The position numbers and the translations under genes were made by a program. This document shows, piece after piece, positions 1 through 7,582 of a stretch of 64,000 nucleotides of DNA. Source of the stretch: Cytophagaceae bacterium (lineage in GTDB: Bacteria > Bacteroidota > Bacteroidia > Cytophagales > Cyclobacteriaceae); the NCBI GenBank assembly GCA_006969745.1, contig CP030886.1, positions 3,445,234 to 3,509,233 of the forward strand, given 5' to 3'. Each line of letters starts with the position of its first letter. Position 1 is the first letter of the stretch. Under the pieces are notes generated by a model. The model worked only from the letters and a program-made list of their open reading frames with translations, did not search any database and was not told the origin of the DNA.

Positions 1-218
1 ACCTGAAGACGTTCAAAACAGATGTGAAAACATCCTTTCAATTAGGGGAGTTAATACCAGGCGAATTTGTGAAAGTGTCTGAAAGCGGAATAGCAGATAC
101 TGATACGATAAAAAAATTAAGAAATAATGGTTTTGAGGGGTTTCTAATTGGAGAAACATTTATGAAAAGTGGCAGACCGGAAAAAGCCGCCAAAGAATTT
201 ATAAAGCAATTGGTATGA
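1..218 (+). CDS. trpC: Indole-3-glycerol-phosphate synthase, C-terminal part (cut by left edge)
   Basis: This is the last ~72 codons of TrpC, which closes the indole ring to make indole-3-glycerol phosphate for TrpA. The reading frame is open from base 3, and the residues before the GTG at 24 already look like TrpC (NxLKTF-type context), so the gene begins left of the window and 24 is not its start. The visible part shows the SESGI phosphate-binding strand and the GFLIGETFM loop of the TIM barrel. The stop overlaps the trpF start in an ATGA, as expected for translational coupling in the trp operon. Confidence 0.93.
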   Translation, partial: LKTFKTDVKTSFQLGELIPGEFVKVSESGIADTDTIKKLRNNGFEGFLIGETFMKSGRPEKAAKEFIKQLV

Positions 219-835
219 AAGAGCTAAAACTAAAAGTATGCGGAATGCGAGAGCCTGACAATATTCAGGAGCTAATAAAAGTTAAGCCCGATTTTATGGG
301 ATTCATATTTTATCCCAAATCACCCCGATATGTAGATGAAATGGATGATGATCTTATCATGCGTATACCTATAAGTATAAGTAAAGTTGGAGTCTTTGTG
401 AATGAGTCATTGGACAATATTATTGAGATAGCTAATAAGTATGGACTTGAGTATATACAGCTTCATGGAGACGAAGATTTAACATTCGCAAATGCACTTA
501 AGGAAAGAGGATTGAAGGTTATTAAGGTTTTTCGAGTTATGGATACGATCCCATTCTTCGCTAAGAATTATGAAGGTATCGCTGATTATTTCTTGTTCGA
601 CACAGCATCTATCAACTACGGCGGTTCCGGTCGTCATTTCGATTGGAACATTCTTAAAAACTACAATCTAAACGTTCCATTTCTCTTAAGCGGTGGAGTG
701 CAGTTGGAAGACATTCCAAAAATCAAATCGATGGAAATAGAACAGCTAGTGGGAATTGATGTGAACAGTCGTTTTGAGATAGAACCTGCACTAAAGGATA
801 TTGAAAAGCTGAAGCAATTAAAAGCGGCACTATGA
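215..835 (+). CDS. trpF: Phosphoribosylanthranilate isomerase
   Basis: TrpF isomerises phosphoribosylanthranilate to CdRP, the step before TrpC. The 206-residue length is normal for a stand-alone, cytoplasmic TIM-barrel TrpF. The N-terminal [11 protein letters not shown] contains the catalytic Cys. [16 protein letters not shown], the FDTAS...GGSGRHFDW segment with the catalytic Asp region, and the LSGGV phosphate-binding loop follow in family order. It overlaps trpC by 4 bases at its start and trpB by 4 at its end, so it is an internal operon gene. Confidence 0.96.
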   Translation: MKELKLKVCGMREPDNIQELIKVKPDFMGFIFYPKSPRYVDEMDDDLIMRIPISISKVGVFVNESLDNIIEIANKYGLEYIQLHGDEDLTFANALKERGLKVIKVFRVMDTIPFFAKNYEGIADYFLFDTASINYGGSGRHFDWNILKNYNLNVPFLLSGGVQLEDIPKIKSMEIEQLVGIDVNSRFEIEPALKDIEKLKQLKAAL

Positions 836-2016
836 GCAAGTACCACGTAAATGAGAAAGGCTACTATGGTCAGTTTGGCGGAGCTTACATTCCGGAGATG
901 CTTCATCCCAATGTAGAAGAGCTTAGAATCAATTATTTAAAGATCATTAATACTGAGGCATTCAAAAGAGACTTTGATCATTTGCTTAAAACCTACGTTG
1001 GCCGACCCACGCCGTTGTATTTCGCCTCACGACTTTCTGAAAAGTACGCAACCAAAATCTACCTTAAACGAGAGGATTTATGTCATACGGGAGCTCATAA
1101 GGTAAACAATACCATTGGTCAAATACTATTGGCAAAACGATTGGGTAAGTCAAAGATCATTGCCGAAACCGGTGCGGGACAGCATGGAGTGGCAACAGCT
1201 ACGGTTTGTGCATTGATGGGTATGGAGTGCATCGTATATATGGGTGAAATCGACATGGCCAGACAAAAACCGAATGTGGAGCGCATGAAGATTTTGGGAG
1301 CACAGGTAATACCGGCGACTTCTGGAAGTAAAACACTGAAGGACGCTACCAATGAAGCCATGCGCCACTGGATCAACAATCCCAATGACACTCATTACAT
1401 TATTGGCTCAGTAGTGGGTCCACACCCATATCCGGACATGGTTGCCAGGTTTCAATCTGTCATCAGTGCTGAAATGCAGAACCAATTGCAAGAAGTAGAA
1501 GGTCGAAATACTCCCGACCATGTGATCGCATGTGTAGGAGGAGGCAGCAATGCAGCCGGAGCTTTTTACCACTTTCTGAATGATGAAGAAGTAAACCTGA
1601 TCGCCGCAGAAGCTGCCGGAAAAGGTCTCAATTCAGGCAAGTCTGCAGCAACCACAAGTTTGGGTAAGACCGGCGTGTTACACGGCAGCAAGACCATTTT
1701 AATGCAAACAGAAGATGGGCAGGTGGTGGAACCATATAGTATTTCCGCGGGATTGGATTATCCGGGTATCGGACCTATTCACGCACATTTGTTCGATGCA
1801 GGCAGAGCCGAGTTTTACAGCATCACGGACGAGGAGGCAATGACAGCTGGAGTCGAATTAAGTAAGATGGAAGGTATCATACCGGCAATAGAATCGGCGC
1901 ATGCACTGGCTGTGTTTGGCAATAGAAGGTTTGAAAAAGATGAAATAGTAGTGGTGAACCTTTCAGGTCGTGGAGACAAAGATTTAGAGACCTACATCAA
2001 ATGGGGAAAGTATTGA
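832..2016 (+). CDS. trpB: Tryptophan synthase beta subunit
   Basis: TrpB condenses indole with serine on pyridoxal phosphate and forms an alpha2beta2 complex with TrpA, channelling indole between active sites. The 394-residue length is typical. The PLP lysine is in the TGAHKVNN motif at about residue 90. The phosphate-binding CVGGGSNA loop is near residue 233, and the NLSGRGDKD segment lies near the C-terminus. It starts inside the trpF stop (ATGA overlap), and trpA begins two bases after its stop. It resembles the common TrpB1 form, not TrpB2. Confidence 0.97.
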   Translation: MSKYHVNEKGYYGQFGGAYIPEMLHPNVEELRINYLKIINTEAFKRDFDHLLKTYVGRPTPLYFASRLSEKYATKIYLKREDLCHTGAHKVNNTIGQILLAKRLGKSKIIAETGAGQHGVATATVCALMGMECIVYMGEIDMARQKPNVERMKILGAQVIPATSGSKTLKDATNEAMRHWINNPNDTHYIIGSVVGPHPYPDMVARFQSVISAEMQNQLQEVEGRNTPDHVIACVGGGSNAAGAFYHFLNDEEVNLIAAEAAGKGLNSGKSAATTSLGKTGVLHGSKTILMQTEDGQVVEPYSISAGLDYPGIGPIHAHLFDAGRAEFYSITDEEAMTAGVELSKMEGIIPAIESAHALAVFGNRRFEKDEIVVVNLSGRGDKDLETYIKWGKY

Positions 2017-2018
2017 TC

Positions 2019-2795
2019 ATGAATAGAATAGATCAAGTATTTAGGAACAATAGAGACATTCTGAATGTCTATTTCACGGCAGGGTTTCCGGATCTCGATG
2101 ACACCGTGCGAATAGCAAAATCATTAGAGTCTGCAGGAGCAGATATGTTAGAAATAGGCATGCCATTTTCAGACCCTGTCGCTGATGGACCAACCATTCA
2201 GGAGAGCTCACAGAAAGCGCTTGAAAATGGAATGACCATTCAGAAGTTGTTTGATCAATTGAGAGATCTGAGAAAGGAAGTTTCCATTCCGGTGCTTCTA
2301 ATGGGATACGTCAACCCTGTGATCCAATACGGCATTGAAAACTTTTGTGAAAAGTGTGCAGAAGTTGGAATAGATGGCATCATAATACCAGACTTGCCAA
2401 TGTCCGAATATCTGGAAAACTACTCCTCAGTGTTTCAAGCCAATGGAATACACAACATCTTCCTTATCAGTCCAAATACTTCCGTAGAACGCATAAGAGA
2501 GATTGATGAAAAATCAGGTGGCTTCATTTATGTGGTTTCATCGTCAAGTATCACGGGAGCAAAGCAAGGCGTTCAAGATGGGCAAGTTGAATACTACAAA
2601 CGCATTCAATCGATGCAGTTAACTACTCCACGATTGATCGGTTTTGGTATCTCTGACAAAGAGACATTTAAAAATGCATGCTCATATGCCAATGGAGCGA
2701 TAATAGGAAGTGCTTTTATCAGGCAATTGAAGGAAGATGCAAGCGATTCAGGAATTAAATCTTTTGTGAGAAACATAAAATCAAAGTCACCCTGA
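2019..2795 (+). CDS. trpA: Tryptophan synthase alpha subunit
   Basis: TrpA cleaves indole-3-glycerol phosphate to indole and glyceraldehyde-3-phosphate and passes indole to TrpB. I chose ATG 2019, giving MNRIDQVF, the usual family N-terminus, two bases after the trpB stop. An in-frame ATG at 2001 would add six non-conserved residues inside trpB. Catalytic residues lie in EIGMPFSDPVADGP (Glu and Asp). The IIPDLP strand and the GFGIS phosphate-binding loop follow. Its 258 residues fit the family. It ends the tight trpCFBA block; a ~105 bp gap with a repeat follows. Confidence 0.96.
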   Translation: MNRIDQVFRNNRDILNVYFTAGFPDLDDTVRIAKSLESAGADMLEIGMPFSDPVADGPTIQESSQKALENGMTIQKLFDQLRDLRKEVSIPVLLMGYVNPVIQYGIENFCEKCAEVGIDGIIIPDLPMSEYLENYSSVFQANGIHNIFLISPNTSVERIREIDEKSGGFIYVVSSSSITGAKQGVQDGQVEYYKRIQSMQLTTPRLIGFGISDKETFKNACSYANGAIIGSAFIRQLKEDASDSGIKSFVRNIKSKSP

Positions 2796-2880
2796 ACCTG
2801 CCTTCCGGAGGCAAGGCTTGTTTCAGGTCTGATGAGAACTTCAGATTTTGAAATAGATTCAGAATGACTATTCGTAGAAA
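2789..2880 (+). repeat. Extragenic palindromic repeat between trpA and aroF
   Basis: The gap contains a near-palindrome, CCTGCCTTCCGGAGGCAAGG, nested inside CCTGAA...TTTCAGG arms, followed by wording (TGATGAGA, TTCAGAATGAC) that recurs in intergenic repeats of many Bacteroidetes genomes. This recurrence is from memory and was not searched. No open frame or clear terminator T-run is present. It could fold in the mRNA and change the ratio of trp to aro/phh expression. The right boundary is uncertain. Confidence 0.5.
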
Positions 2881-2901
2881 TTATAGAACAAGGAAAAAAT
2901 A

Positions 2902-3909
2902 ATGATCATACAATTAGAGAAAGGCGCAAATGGGGAATTAACGGCTTTGGTTGAAAAAGAGCTCCATTCATTAAAATATAAGACCACACGTGTACAAACC
3001 CAATACGGAAACTACCTGATTGGCACAGGTAAAAAGCAATTTGACATTCGTAAGATCGGTCATTTGGAAGGCATTAAGGACATACATGTAGTCTCAGATG
3101 ATTACAAACTTGTTTCAGCTAAATGGAAAGTCAATCCGACTGTGATAGACCTGGGCGATGACACCAAAATAGGAGGAGGTCACTTTTCTCTAATGGCAGG
3201 TCCATGCAGCATCGAGGGCGAAGACAATATTGTTGAAACCATCAATTTCCTAAAGGCCAACAATATCAAGATCATGCGAGGAGGCGTCTATAAGCCAAGA
3301 AGCTCACCCTATTCTTTTCGAGGCTTAGGGATAGATGGATTAAAACTTTGGTATAAGTTGGCGAAAGAAAATGGCATCAAGATCATTTCTGAAGTAATGC
3401 AGGTTTCTCAGATAGAGGCCATGCATGACTATGTTGATATTTTTCAGGTGGGTGCCAGAAACACGCAGAATTACAACCTGCTGGATGAGCTGGGCCGAGT
3501 AGACAAGCCGGTGATGATCAAGCGAGGAATATCCGGTACCATAGACGAATTGCTTTACAGTGCCGAATATGTATTCTCCGGTGGAAACGAAAGGTTGCTA
3601 CTATGCGAAAGAGGTATCAGGACCTACGAAAAGGCGTCGAGAAATACATTCGACATCAACGCGATTCCGATACTGAAAGAGAAATCGCATCTTCCAGTAA
3701 TTGCCGATCCTTCGCACGGAATAGGAATCAGAGATCATGTAGCGCCTATCGCAATGGCATCTACAATAGCAGGAGCAGATGGGGTCATTTTCGAAACACA
3801 TTGCAAACCAGAGGAGGCGTTTTCTGATGGACAGCAAACATTAGATTATGCCGAGGCATCTCAATTAATTGAAAAACTTAGAATTTTAAACAGCATGGCT
3901 GATAACTAA
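2902..3909 (+). CDS. aroF: 3-deoxy-7-phosphoheptulonate synthase (DAHP synthase, type I-beta)
   Basis: The enzyme condenses PEP and erythrose-4-phosphate to DAHP, the entry step of the shikimate pathway. The 335 residues comprise an N-terminal ferredoxin-like/ACT-like regulatory domain (about 1-70) and a KDO8P/DAHP-synthase barrel. Visible barrel motifs are MAGPCSIE, MRGGVYKPRSSPYSFRG, GARNTQN, VMIKRG and ADPSHG. This layout matches Thermotoga-type I-beta enzymes, in which the N-terminal domain mediates feedback inhibition by Tyr or Phe. The end product sensed here cannot be read from sequence. The stop is one base from the phhA start, so the two are almost certainly co-transcribed. Confidence 0.94.
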   Translation: MIIQLEKGANGELTALVEKELHSLKYKTTRVQTQYGNYLIGTGKKQFDIRKIGHLEGIKDIHVVSDDYKLVSAKWKVNPTVIDLGDDTKIGGGHFSLMAGPCSIEGEDNIVETINFLKANNIKIMRGGVYKPRSSPYSFRGLGIDGLKLWYKLAKENGIKIISEVMQVSQIEAMHDYVDIFQVGARNTQNYNLLDELGRVDKPVMIKRGISGTIDELLYSAEYVFSGGNERLLLCERGIRTYEKASRNTFDINAIPILKEKSHLPVIADPSHGIGIRDHVAPIAMASTIAGADGVIFETHCKPEEAFSDGQQTLDYAEASQLIEKLRILNSMADN

Positions 3910-3910
3910 T

Positions 3911-4636
3911 ATGAGGCAGATTTTTGAAAACTACACTGAAGAGGATTTTGAAGTATGGAAAATCCTTTTCGATCGCCAGATGAAGCAATTTCCAACACAC
4001 GCCTGCCATGCATATCGTGAAGGACTGAAGATTGCCAAATTTGAAACAGGGCTTATCCCTGATTTTAAGGAAACAAATGCAATTTTGAAAGAAACCACCG
4101 GCTGGCAGCTGGCGGTAGTCCCCGGGATTGTGCCCGATTATACCTTCTTTGAGCTAATGGCCAATCGGCGATTTCCGGCCACTACATGGTTGAGAAAAAT
4201 GAAGGAACTCGATTATTTGGAGGAACCGGATATGTTTCACGATGTATTTGCACATGTCCCACTTTTGACCAACCAGCATTTTGTGGACTTTCTTGAAGCG
4301 CTGAGTAAAATCGGCTTAAAGTACGTTGGCAATGATTATGCGATTGAGCTGCTCTCCCGGGTGTACTGGTTTACGGTAGAATTTGGGTTGATTCAGGAAA
4401 AGGAAGGACTGAGAATCTATGGGGCCGGAATCCTTTCATCTGCCGGTGAAACAAAGTTCTCGCTTAGCGATGAACCTCCTAAGCACGCCTTTAGTATTGA
4501 GCACATGCTTAACACGGCTTATAGAAAAGACAAATTCCAAACGGAGTATTTCATCACTGAGTCGTACGAACAGTTGTACAATTCGATTCCTGAGATTGAA
4601 AAGTTGCTGGCAGACAAGCTTGAGGCCGTCGCATAG
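3911..4636 (+). CDS. phhA: Phenylalanine 4-hydroxylase
   Basis: This is a pterin-dependent, non-haem iron enzyme converting phenylalanine to tyrosine with O2. The 241-residue length matches the single-domain bacterial form without the N-terminal regulatory ACT domain of animals. The iron triad is visible: His110 and His115 in FHDVFAHVP and Glu157 in YWFTVEFGL. PGIVPDYTFFELMANRRFP is the conserved N-terminal segment. It sits one base after aroF at the end of an aromatic biosynthesis operon, which suggests a role in making tyrosine, not only in phenylalanine breakdown. No pterin dehydratase (phhB) is nearby. Confidence 0.95.
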   Translation: MRQIFENYTEEDFEVWKILFDRQMKQFPTHACHAYREGLKIAKFETGLIPDFKETNAILKETTGWQLAVVPGIVPDYTFFELMANRRFPATTWLRKMKELDYLEEPDMFHDVFAHVPLLTNQHFVDFLEALSKIGLKYVGNDYAIELLSRVYWFTVEFGLIQEKEGLRIYGAGILSSAGETKFSLSDEPPKHAFSIEHMLNTAYRKDKFQTEYFITESYEQLYNSIPEIEKLLADKLEAVA

Positions 4637-4684
4637 CAATTGTGGATAAACCCGTGGAAAAATCGAGGAAAACTTGTTGATAAC

Positions 4685-4971
4685 TAGGTAGTTACATTGT
4701 TTGGAGATGTAAAATTATGGTCTACATTAGTATCATCAAACGAGGGATAGGAAACTGAAACGAAAGTTTCCAGTCAGGCAAAGGGAAGTTGATTTTAAGT
4801 TTGGCTTGGATCAGCGAAGTTTGAATGACTGCAGCGGAAAGCGAGCCGAAGAGGCAACTCATCGAAAGCGCACCAAAGGGAGTCCGAACAGTAATTTGAA
4901 ATATTGCAGTTGCTCAGGCAGTTGCAGTATTAAAAGGGTGAAGATCAATTCTGATTCTTCACCCTTTTTGT
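4685..4971 (+). ncRNA. Candidate structured noncoding RNA, copy 1
   Basis: Four hairpins are visible: TTACAT/ATGTAA with a 9-base loop (4692-4712), GGAAACT/AGTTTCC (4750-4771), a 14 bp stem with a TCAG loop (4900-4931), and the terminator (about 4933-4969). Between the second and third is a purine-rich segment with GGCTTG/CGAGCC and GCC/GGC pairings. There is no credible coding frame. The 5' end is a guess: a weak promoter-like TTG...TACATT lies near 4672-4700. It may belong to a known Bacteroidetes RNA family such as 6S-Flavo or Flavo-1, which I cannot test here. Confidence 0.6.
4933..4969 (+). terminator. Intrinsic terminator of element copy 1
   Basis: AAAGGGTGAAGA and TTCTTCACCCTTT form a 12 bp stem around a short AT-rich loop, followed by TTTTTG. 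It probably also ends the converging minus-strand gene that stops at 4990, since the opposite strand carries a matching T-run. Confidence 0.88.
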
Positions 4972-4989
4972 TTTTACTCCAATGTCCTG

Positions 4990-5535
4990 CTATAACCTTA
5001 GTCGAACTCCAGCATGAAGTGATATAGGTAAAATCAGGACTTTACCACTAATAAAATCTACCCGCAGTTTGACGGGTAAATCAAGATTATCTGAAAGCGG
5101 GAAATATTTGTTGGCAGAAGCCATTGCTCCGATTTCCAGTCCGTCGTTGAAATTGAGGGTCGGTCCAAAGTCAAAAGTCATCTCATCTCCTCCCGTTCGA
5201 AAAACCGGGGTAATTCTAAAGGTAGTGACCGTGTATTCCCTGTCGATAGGAGTGGATCCAAAAGGAACGATGACCCGATACCAATATAAATGCTGATACA
5301 TCGCTTCCAGGCCAAACTGTAGTTCCCCTAAGGATGTAAAAAAATACTGAGCACTGAATCCAACATTCAATTGGTTCCAGTCTTCCAGTCTGGTGCCAGC
5401 CACCTCATCCTTCTCTACGAGTTTGTCCAAATCAATCAAAGTGTATCCGGTACCAAGGGTGAGGTCTACACTATTTTGAGAATAACAAGAGATAAAGGAG
5501 AAGAGGCTGAAAAAAAGAATAAGTAGCGTTTTCAT
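4990..5535 (-). CDS. Small secreted protein, probably outer-membrane beta-barrel type
   Basis: The product has 181 residues. A signal peptide covers about 1-20 (MKTLLILFFSLFSFISCYSQ). The remainder alternates short amphipathic strands (LTLGTGYTLIDL, FGLEAMYQHLYWY, YTVTTFRITPVF) and ends in an aromatic/Leu residue (GVRLRL), the pattern of a small 8-10 strand outer-membrane barrel. No named family was recognised. The gene lies alone between the two copies of the structured element and points against them. Its terminator is likely the one shared with copy 1. Confidence 0.75.
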   Translation of the reverse strand: MKTLLILFFSLFSFISCYSQNSVDLTLGTGYTLIDLDKLVEKDEVAGTRLEDWNQLNVGFSAQYFFTSLGELQFGLEAMYQHLYWYRVIVPFGSTPIDREYTVTTFRITPVFRTGGDEMTFDFGPTLNFNDGLEIGAMASANKYFPLSDNLDLPVKLRVDFISGKVLILPISLHAGVRLRL

Positions 5536-5643
5536 AGCCTATGTATGTTGGGTGAGTCTATTAAGTTAGCTATTATGAATTCCAAACACAAGGATTTTAT
5601 GTGGATAACCTCGTGGAAAAGTCAAGGAAAACTTGTTGAAAAC

Positions 5644-5930
5644 TAGGTAGTTACATTTTTTGGAGATGTAAAATTATGCTCTACATTAGTATCATCAAAC
5701 GAGGGATAGGAAACTGAAACGAAAGTTTCCAGCCTGACAAAGGGAAGTTGATTTTAAGTTTGGCTTGGATCAGCGAAGTTTGAATGACTGCAGCGGAAAG
5801 CGAGCCGAAGAGGCAACTCATCGAAAGCGCACCAAAGGGAGTCCGAACAGTAGTTTGAAATATTGCAGTTGCTTCGGCAGTTGCAGTATTAAAAGGGTGA
5901 AAATCAGTCATGATTCTTCACCCTTTTTGC
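5644..5930 (+). ncRNA. Candidate structured noncoding RNA, copy 2
   Basis: The same hairpins occur as in copy 1: 5651-5671, 5709-5730, 5859-5890 and a terminator. The 14 bp stem at 5859-5890 is unchanged, but its loop is TTCG closed by C-G (a UUCG tetraloop) instead of TCAG. That suggests the RNA fold is maintained. The frame on the opposite strand across this element is not credible as a gene. The transcript would end before the promoter of the gene at 6008. Confidence 0.6.
5892..5929 (+). terminator. Intrinsic terminator of element copy 2
   Basis: GGGTGAA...TTCACCC with additional AATCA/TGATT pairing is followed by TTTTTG. It has the same position as in copy 1, with several loop-side changes that keep the pairing. 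Confidence 0.85.
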
Positions 5931-5958
5931 TTTTTATACCTATCATGTAAGTCCTGAC

Positions 5959-5987
5959 TTGTTAAATCGCTCAAATTCTTATCTTTA
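5959..5987 (+). promoter_or_regulatory. Bacteroidetes-type promoter for the flavoprotein gene
   Basis: TTG at 5959-5961 and TATCTTTA at 5980-5987 (7 of 8 matches to TAnnTTTG) are separated by 18 bases, as expected for the -33/-7 pair used by the Bacteroidetes primary sigma factor. The start codon at 6008 follows after about 20 bases. Confidence 0.6.
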
Positions 5988-6007
5988 GGGAAACAATCGC
6001 CTAGCTG

Positions 6008-7492
6008 ATGAAGAAATTTGACGTCTGTGTCATAGGTGGTGGACCTGCAGGATATGCGGCCGCCATGCGAGCCATTGATTTCGGAAAAAGTGTAGCACTT
6101 ATAGAAAAAGATAAACTCGGTGGAGCCGGAATCCATCAGGGTGCTCTATGGAGCAAAACCTGGTGGGAGATCTCTCGTGAAGCACGCATGATGAACCTCC
6201 ATGGTAGCGCACTCAATGTGGCAAGTACAGACTTCAGCTTTGAAAAAGTCAAAGGTGAAGTCTCCGAGGCTGTAGATGAGCGGGTCAATCTGCTCAGCCA
6301 CCACATGGAAAACATCAATCTCGGATACAATGAAGAACTATTCGAATACATCCACGGCATAGGCCGTGTAAAAGATAAGAACACGATAGAGGTTTCTGGG
6401 AATGGTCAGGACCAGACATTAACAGCGGACTACATTGTACTTGCTACAGGTAGTGTCCCGCGTAAATTGCCACACCTGCCAATAGATGAAGAGAATGTTT
6501 TCACTTCCGATGGGTTAAGTAACCTGACCAAATTCCCCAAATCTATCGTGATCGTGGGAGCAGGAGTGATCGGATGTGAATTTGCAACCATCTTTTCCAA
6601 TTTTGGTCATACAAAAGTACACCTGATAGACAAAGGCGATCGCATCCTTCCTTTCGAGGACGAAGACGTGGTAAAGGTCATTGAAAAGAATTTGGAGGCG
6701 AAAGGGGTGCTCATTCACAGAAACTCCAAGCTGATTGAAATGAAAGTAGATGAAGATGAGGTGGTGTATATCCTCGAATACAACGACGGCACCAAAGAAA
6801 GCTTCCGAGTAGAGAAAGGCCTCATTTCGATCGGTAGGGTACCACAATATGACCAACTACTTGATGATAGCCTTGGAGTGGAAGTTGATAATCGTGGTAT
6901 CAAAGACGATCTAACCCAAACGTCTGTTTCCAATATTTATGCAGTAGGGGATATCACTGCGGATATTTCTTTAGTGAACGTAGGTGAGCTGGAAGGCCGC
7001 TATGCAATAGAGCGAATTTTTGGAAAGCCGGAGCAGCCACTGATTTATAAGAATATTTCCACGATCATGTTTTTAGATCCGGAAGTGGCCGGTGTGGGGA
7101 TGAATGAGATACAGGCACAACAAGCCGGGTTGCAATACAAGATGGTGAGCCTGAATTACGGCACGATACCACGCGCAATTGCCATGCGGAACACCGAAGG
7201 ATTTATCAAAGTACTAGTGACCAACGATGACGAGATGAACATCCTGGGCATGCGTGTGGTAGGAGAGCATGCATCCAGTGCAATACAAGCTGTTGCACTA
7301 TTGATTTCTCAGGATAAAAGCATCAAAGAACTGGCCGAGTTGATTCATCCACACCCATCCATCATTGAAGGCATCCAGGAATGCGGACGCATACTTATGG
7401 GCAAGCCACTATTCAAGCCTCGCGTGCTAAGAGACGCTATCAGGTGCCAGGTATGGGATGGTAAGAGCTATCAGGATTTGGTGAGTGGTTAG
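6008..7492 (+). CDS. Lipoamide-dehydrogenase-like flavoprotein lacking the redox disulfide
   Basis: This is a 494-residue member of the class I pyridine nucleotide-disulfide oxidoreductase fold. The FAD-binding VIGGGPAGYAAAMRA is at residues 9-21, the NAD(P)-binding VIVGAGVIGCEFA lies near 180, the second FAD motif YAVGDI lies near 315, and a dimerisation domain is at the C-terminus. The usual GGTCLNVGCIPSK is replaced by GGAGIHQGALWSK, so both redox cysteines are missing (Gly41, Ala46). The His-Glu pair of the dimer interface (HPHPSIIE, His449/Glu454) is kept. It therefore cannot work as an ordinary dihydrolipoamide dehydrogenase. A transhydrogenase-like or other FAD electron-transfer role is possible, but the substrate is unknown. 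Confidence 0.8.
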   Translation: MKKFDVCVIGGGPAGYAAAMRAIDFGKSVALIEKDKLGGAGIHQGALWSKTWWEISREARMMNLHGSALNVASTDFSFEKVKGEVSEAVDERVNLLSHHMENINLGYNEELFEYIHGIGRVKDKNTIEVSGNGQDQTLTADYIVLATGSVPRKLPHLPIDEENVFTSDGLSNLTKFPKSIVIVGAGVIGCEFATIFSNFGHTKVHLIDKGDRILPFEDEDVVKVIEKNLEAKGVLIHRNSKLIEMKVDEDEVVYILEYNDGTKESFRVEKGLISIGRVPQYDQLLDDSLGVEVDNRGIKDDLTQTSVSNIYAVGDITADISLVNVGELEGRYAIERIFGKPEQPLIYKNISTIMFLDPEVAGVGMNEIQAQQAGLQYKMVSLNYGTIPRAIAMRNTEGFIKVLVTNDDEMNILGMRVVGEHASSAIQAVALLISQDKSIKELAELIHPHPSIIEGIQECGRILMGKPLFKPRVLRDAIRCQVWDGKSYQDLVSG

Positions 7493-7582
7493 GTTTCAAT
7501 TGGAGCTGACTTTGCTTTCCATCAAGATAGGCTAGAGGCACAGGTTATTGAAAGCTCTCCGACTTGTGTAGGCTCGTGCTTG

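Larger units (their letters stand above)
4641..4971 (+). repeat. Duplicated ~330 bp structured element, copy 1
   Basis: This begins five bases after the phhA stop and aligns without gaps to 5600-5930 (constant offset 959), with roughly 17-20 differences that I counted by eye. The core about 4728-4890 is almost identical. The head TGTGGATAA is a perfect reverse-complement match to the DnaA box TTATCCACA. GTGGAAAA and TGTTGATAA within the next 40 bases are looser matches. The tail is a strong intrinsic terminator. There are no terminal inverted repeats or transposase, so it does not look like an insertion sequence. Confidence 0.9.
5600..5930 (+). repeat. Duplicated ~330 bp structured element, copy 2
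   Basis: This is the second copy of the element at 4641-4971, in the same orientation. The DnaA-box-like head TGTGGATAAC is conserved, but the TGTTGATAA of copy 1 is TGTTGAAAA here. The core is the same. A 7-base block at 5732-5738 (GCCTGAC) is the exact reverse complement of the matching block in copy 1. It lies in the gap between the minus-strand secreted gene and the flavoprotein gene at 6008. Confidence 0.9.

Noticed and set aside
4641-4690. Reading the DnaA-box cluster as a replication origin
   Set aside because: Only a few boxes, no AT-rich unwinding element next to them, no dnaA or other replication gene in the window, and the same head occurs twice with the duplicated element.
5681-5911. 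Minus-strand open frame of 76 codons across the second structured element
   Set aside because: It overlaps the hairpin and terminator core. The frame reads through the RNA-like structure and has no start context, so it is a by-product of the repeat's base composition.
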